Below, in pieces: positions 63,702 through 64,000 of a stretch of DNA of 64,000 bases. Within the stretch, counting starts at the first letter, position 1. The number at the start of each line of letters is the position of its first letter. The DNA is from Cyanobacteria bacterium FACHB-DQ100 (GTDB taxonomy: Bacteria > Cyanobacteriota > Cyanobacteriia > Leptolyngbyales > Leptolyngbyaceae): contig JACJNW010000025.1 of NCBI GenBank assembly GCA_014695195.1, positions 62,001 to 126,000 of the forward strand. The letters run 5' to 3'. The notes beneath the pieces were generated by a model. The model made no database searches. It was not told where the DNA came from and saw only the letters and a list, made by a program, of their open reading frames with translations. The position numbers and the translations under genes were made by a program.

Positions 63702-64000
63702 CCTGACCTGTCGACTGAAATGGAAGCTGCCCAAAATTCTGAATCGCCAAAGCTTGGGAAGAGCCTATCGCTGCATCTAACACGTCATGTAGCAGAGCCC
63801 ACGCGAGTCAATCCGAGCATCATGAAGCCGTGCGATTGGCAGAATACGCCTCTCAGCAAACTTCAGGTGTTACCCAAGGATGCCAAAACCCGTTACTTCT
63901 TGGCGCGACCAGGATGAACGTTGCTGAATGTGGTACAGGGGACTCGGAAAGCAGGAGATTCCTTGGCAAAACAATAACTTATCCTCAGCCAACTGACCGC
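63702..64000. other. Right edge of window
   Basis: Only an uncertain 65-codon frame (63720-63917) is present, with no supporting signal. Nothing else is recognised. Confidence 0.3.

Noticed and set aside
63720-63917. A 65-codon frame at the right edge.
   Set aside because: No ribosome-binding site, no recognisable composition and no neighbour support.

Overview
The window looks like a filamentous, Leptolyngbya-like cyanobacterium. The signs are many GCGATCGC (HIP1) octamers, a bilin-type cyanobacteriochrome GAF domain, a PFE-CTERM-like sorting tail, and pseudo-receiver and Crp families typical of cyanobacteria. No ribosomal RNA, intact tRNA or CRISPR array was seen. The genus is an inference.

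Region 1 (1-17.9 kb) is cell surface. A giant repeat protein runs off the left edge; at least 5485 residues are in view, with beta-helical repeats, two nearly identical C-type lectin domains, six cadherin-like domains and ten calcium-type FG-GAP repeats. An exported NHL-repeat protein follows. Region 2 (17.9-19.5 kb) is mobile-element wreckage: a broken IS transposase, a cut-off secreted-protein gene, and a row of six 18-19 bp repeats ending in TGTACG that looks like one end of a Tn7-like, CAST-type transposon whose body is absent.

Region 3 (19.2-40.5 kb) is bracketed by three copies of a tRNA 3'-end/terminator sequence (19.3, 30.5 and 40.4 kb), consistent with two elements integrated in tandem at a tRNA gene, probably tRNA-Pro. 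The first segment carries a deleted NADH dehydrogenase gene and a polyol-use cluster: xylulokinase, SorC/DeoR regulator, short-chain dehydrogenase, four-gene ABC transporter and mannitol-type dehydrogenase. An 18-bp operator candidate is shared between the regulator promoter and the divergent transport promoter. The second segment carries a pentapeptide-repeat protein, a LOV histidine kinase, a carboxypeptidase-regulatory-like secreted protein, a FeeM-like acyltransferase, small unknown genes and a tyrosine integrase.

Region 4 (40.5-48.4 kb) is accessory DNA: small unknown genes, a 48-residue membrane protein with two damaged relatives elsewhere, an HNH endonuclease, a GC-rich uracil-DNA-glycosylase-like gene, an NmrA-like oxidoreductase, a second possible transposon end, an integrase remnant, an outer-membrane barrel and an IS5-type element with an amber codon.

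Region 5 (48.7-63 kb) is a dense signalling cluster: a GAF protein, receivers, a CBS-cyanobacteriochrome histidine kinase with its receiver-kinase partner, an HTH protein coupled to a seven-domain hybrid kinase, and a duplicated Crp plus pseudo-receiver cassette. The receivers in and between the cassettes carry Asn, Glu and Asn where the phospho-Asp should be, and one Crp copy has an in-frame TGA. These genes plausibly form a light- and redox-linked signalling network with several phosphate-independent receivers, but that link is inferred from gene order only.
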